A DNA stretch of 6,961 bases from Cryomorphaceae bacterium (GTDB lineage: Bacteria > Bacteroidota > Bacteroidia > Flavobacteriales > Schleiferiaceae). The translations under genes and the position numbers were made by a program. Where the stretch lies: positions 1 to 6,961 of the forward strand of contig DMQR01000081.1 of the NCBI GenBank assembly GCA_003455605.1. Reading direction: 5' to 3'. This document shows, in pieces, positions 6,330 through 6,961 of this stretch. The notes beneath the pieces were generated by a model that did not search any database, was not told where the DNA came from, and was given only the letters and a program-made list of their open reading frames with translations. The first letter of the stretch is position 1; every line of letters begins with the position of its first letter.

Positions 6330-6847
6330 TGAATTACAAAGAGAAATTCAAGAACATCACCACAGTGGTCCTCGACGTTGATGGGGTATTAACGAATGGA
6401 GAGATCTTGCTCATCCCCGGAGCCGAACCTGTTCGTAAAATGCACAGTAAGGATGGGTATGCGCTGCAATTAGCGGTTCGCAATGGCATTCGAACGGCCG
6501 TCATCACTGGAGGAACTTCTCCGGAGGTAAAAGCGCGCCTGCAAGGGGTTGGCATCAAAGACATCTACATGCGTGCTTCGCACAAGATGGAAGCCTATGA
6601 AGATCTTAAAATGTGCTACGACCTCAGCGATGAGGAAATCCTATATATTGGCGACGATCTTCCTGATTACGATGTCATGGAAGTTTGCGGTTTAGCATGC
6701 TGTCCGCAAGATGCGGCGCCTGAAATTAAGGCCATTGCTGATTACGTAAGTCCTGTGAAGGGCGGCCACGGATGTGTTCGCGATGTATTGGAGCAATTGC
6801 TCAAGATTCACGGCAAATGGGGCCGTAAAAAAGACCGTACTTGGTGA
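6329..6847 (+). CDS. kdsC: KdsC-type HAD phosphatase (probable Kdo-8-phosphate phosphatase)
   Basis: HAD-superfamily hydrolase of 172 aa, near the usual 165-190 for capless KdsC proteins, which typically form tetramers. KdsC removes phosphate from Kdo 8-phosphate in the cytosol, giving Kdo for the lipopolysaccharide core. Motif I is DVDGVLT (16-22) with nucleophile D16 and acid/base D18. Motif II is T60 in VITGGTS, motif III probably K86 in SHKMEAY, and motif IV GDDLPDYD (108-115) with the Mg-binding aspartates. The end GGHGCVRDVLEQLL (145-158) corresponds to the KdsC tail GGxGAVRE that caps the active site of the neighbouring subunit. Related nonulosonate-phosphate phosphatases and CMP-sugar synthetase partner domains share this architecture, so substrate specificity is inferred. 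The stop overlaps the next start by one base (TGATG). Confidence 0.88.
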   Translation: MNYKEKFKNITTVVLDVDGVLTNGEILLIPGAEPVRKMHSKDGYALQLAVRNGIRTAVITGGTSPEVKARLQGVGIKDIYMRASHKMEAYEDLKMCYDLSDEEILYIGDDLPDYDVMEVCGLACCPQDAAPEIKAIADYVSPVKGGHGCVRDVLEQLLKIHGKWGRKKDRTW

Positions 6848-6961
6848 TGAAGCTTTCGAAAGAATTGATCCTGGGATCACAGAGCCCTCGCCGTGCCCAA
6901 TTCCTAAAAGATTTGGGCCTTTCCTTCACTACCCTTCCATTGGGTTTAGACGAAACGGCAC
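6847..6961 (+). CDS. maf: Maf-family nucleotide pyrophosphatase, N-terminal fragment
   Basis: The last 115 bases encode 38 residues plus one base, cut by the window edge. MKLSKELILGSQSPRRAQFL is the characteristic Maf start: the S-x-SPRR phosphate-binding signature near residues 11-16, then KDLGLSF and an acidic DE pair at 35-36. Maf proteins hydrolyse non-canonical or modified nucleoside triphosphates such as dTTP and UTP; some were first studied as septum inhibitors. The ATG shares one base with the stop of the KdsC-type gene, so translation is probably coupled. The subfamily (YhdE-like or YceF-like) cannot be decided from this fragment. Confidence 0.88.
   Translation, partial: MKLSKELILGSQSPRRAQFLKDLGLSFTTLPLGLDETA

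Overview
The window looks like a chromosomal housekeeping segment from a member of the Bacteroidota, possibly Flavobacteriales-like; I cannot place it more finely without a search. The reasons are a bacillithiol-type BshB1 deacetylase, a ccmB-C-D-E-F order with a cysteine-type (CxxxY) CcmE and a very long CcmF, a DUF2520–KdsC–Maf gene run, mostly absent Shine-Dalgarno sequences, and moderate GC content. I see no mobile element, tRNA, rRNA, CRISPR array or intergenic stretch over 60 bp.

Left arm, minus strand (1-1278): a lipoprotein-type glutathione peroxidase homologue is followed 5 bp later by bshB1, whose 3' end runs off the window. Both point to thiol and peroxide homeostasis. A 59-bp divergent intergenic region (1279-1337) separates them from the right arm. 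It contains a perfect 8-bp inverted repeat whose arm centres lie 21 bp apart.

Right arm, plus strand (1338-6961): ccmB, ccmC, ccmD, ccmE and ccmF form a System I cytochrome c maturation cluster. CcmB and CcmC are membrane parts of the CcmABCD complex that loads haem onto CcmE. CcmD is the small adaptor, CcmE the periplasmic haem chaperone, and CcmF the haem lyase. No CcmA ATPase and no CcmG or CcmH thiol-redox partner is encoded here. CcmE carries C114-P-S-K-Y118 instead of the classical HxxxY haem-binding motif, which fits the known variant System I.

The same strand continues without a gap into a DUF2520 Rossmann-fold protein, a KdsC-type HAD phosphatase (Kdo, hence lipopolysaccharide synthesis) and the start of a Maf nucleotide pyrophosphatase. 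The eight plus-strand genes are separated by gaps of at most 8 bp or overlap by 1-11 bp, so translational coupling and a single long transcript are likely.

Most of the window is ordinary core metabolism for this phylum. The points worth a second look are the variant CcmE/CcmD/CcmC features, the enlarged CcmF periplasmic domain, a Gln-to-Glu change in the peroxidase active site, and the dyad in the divergent promoter region.
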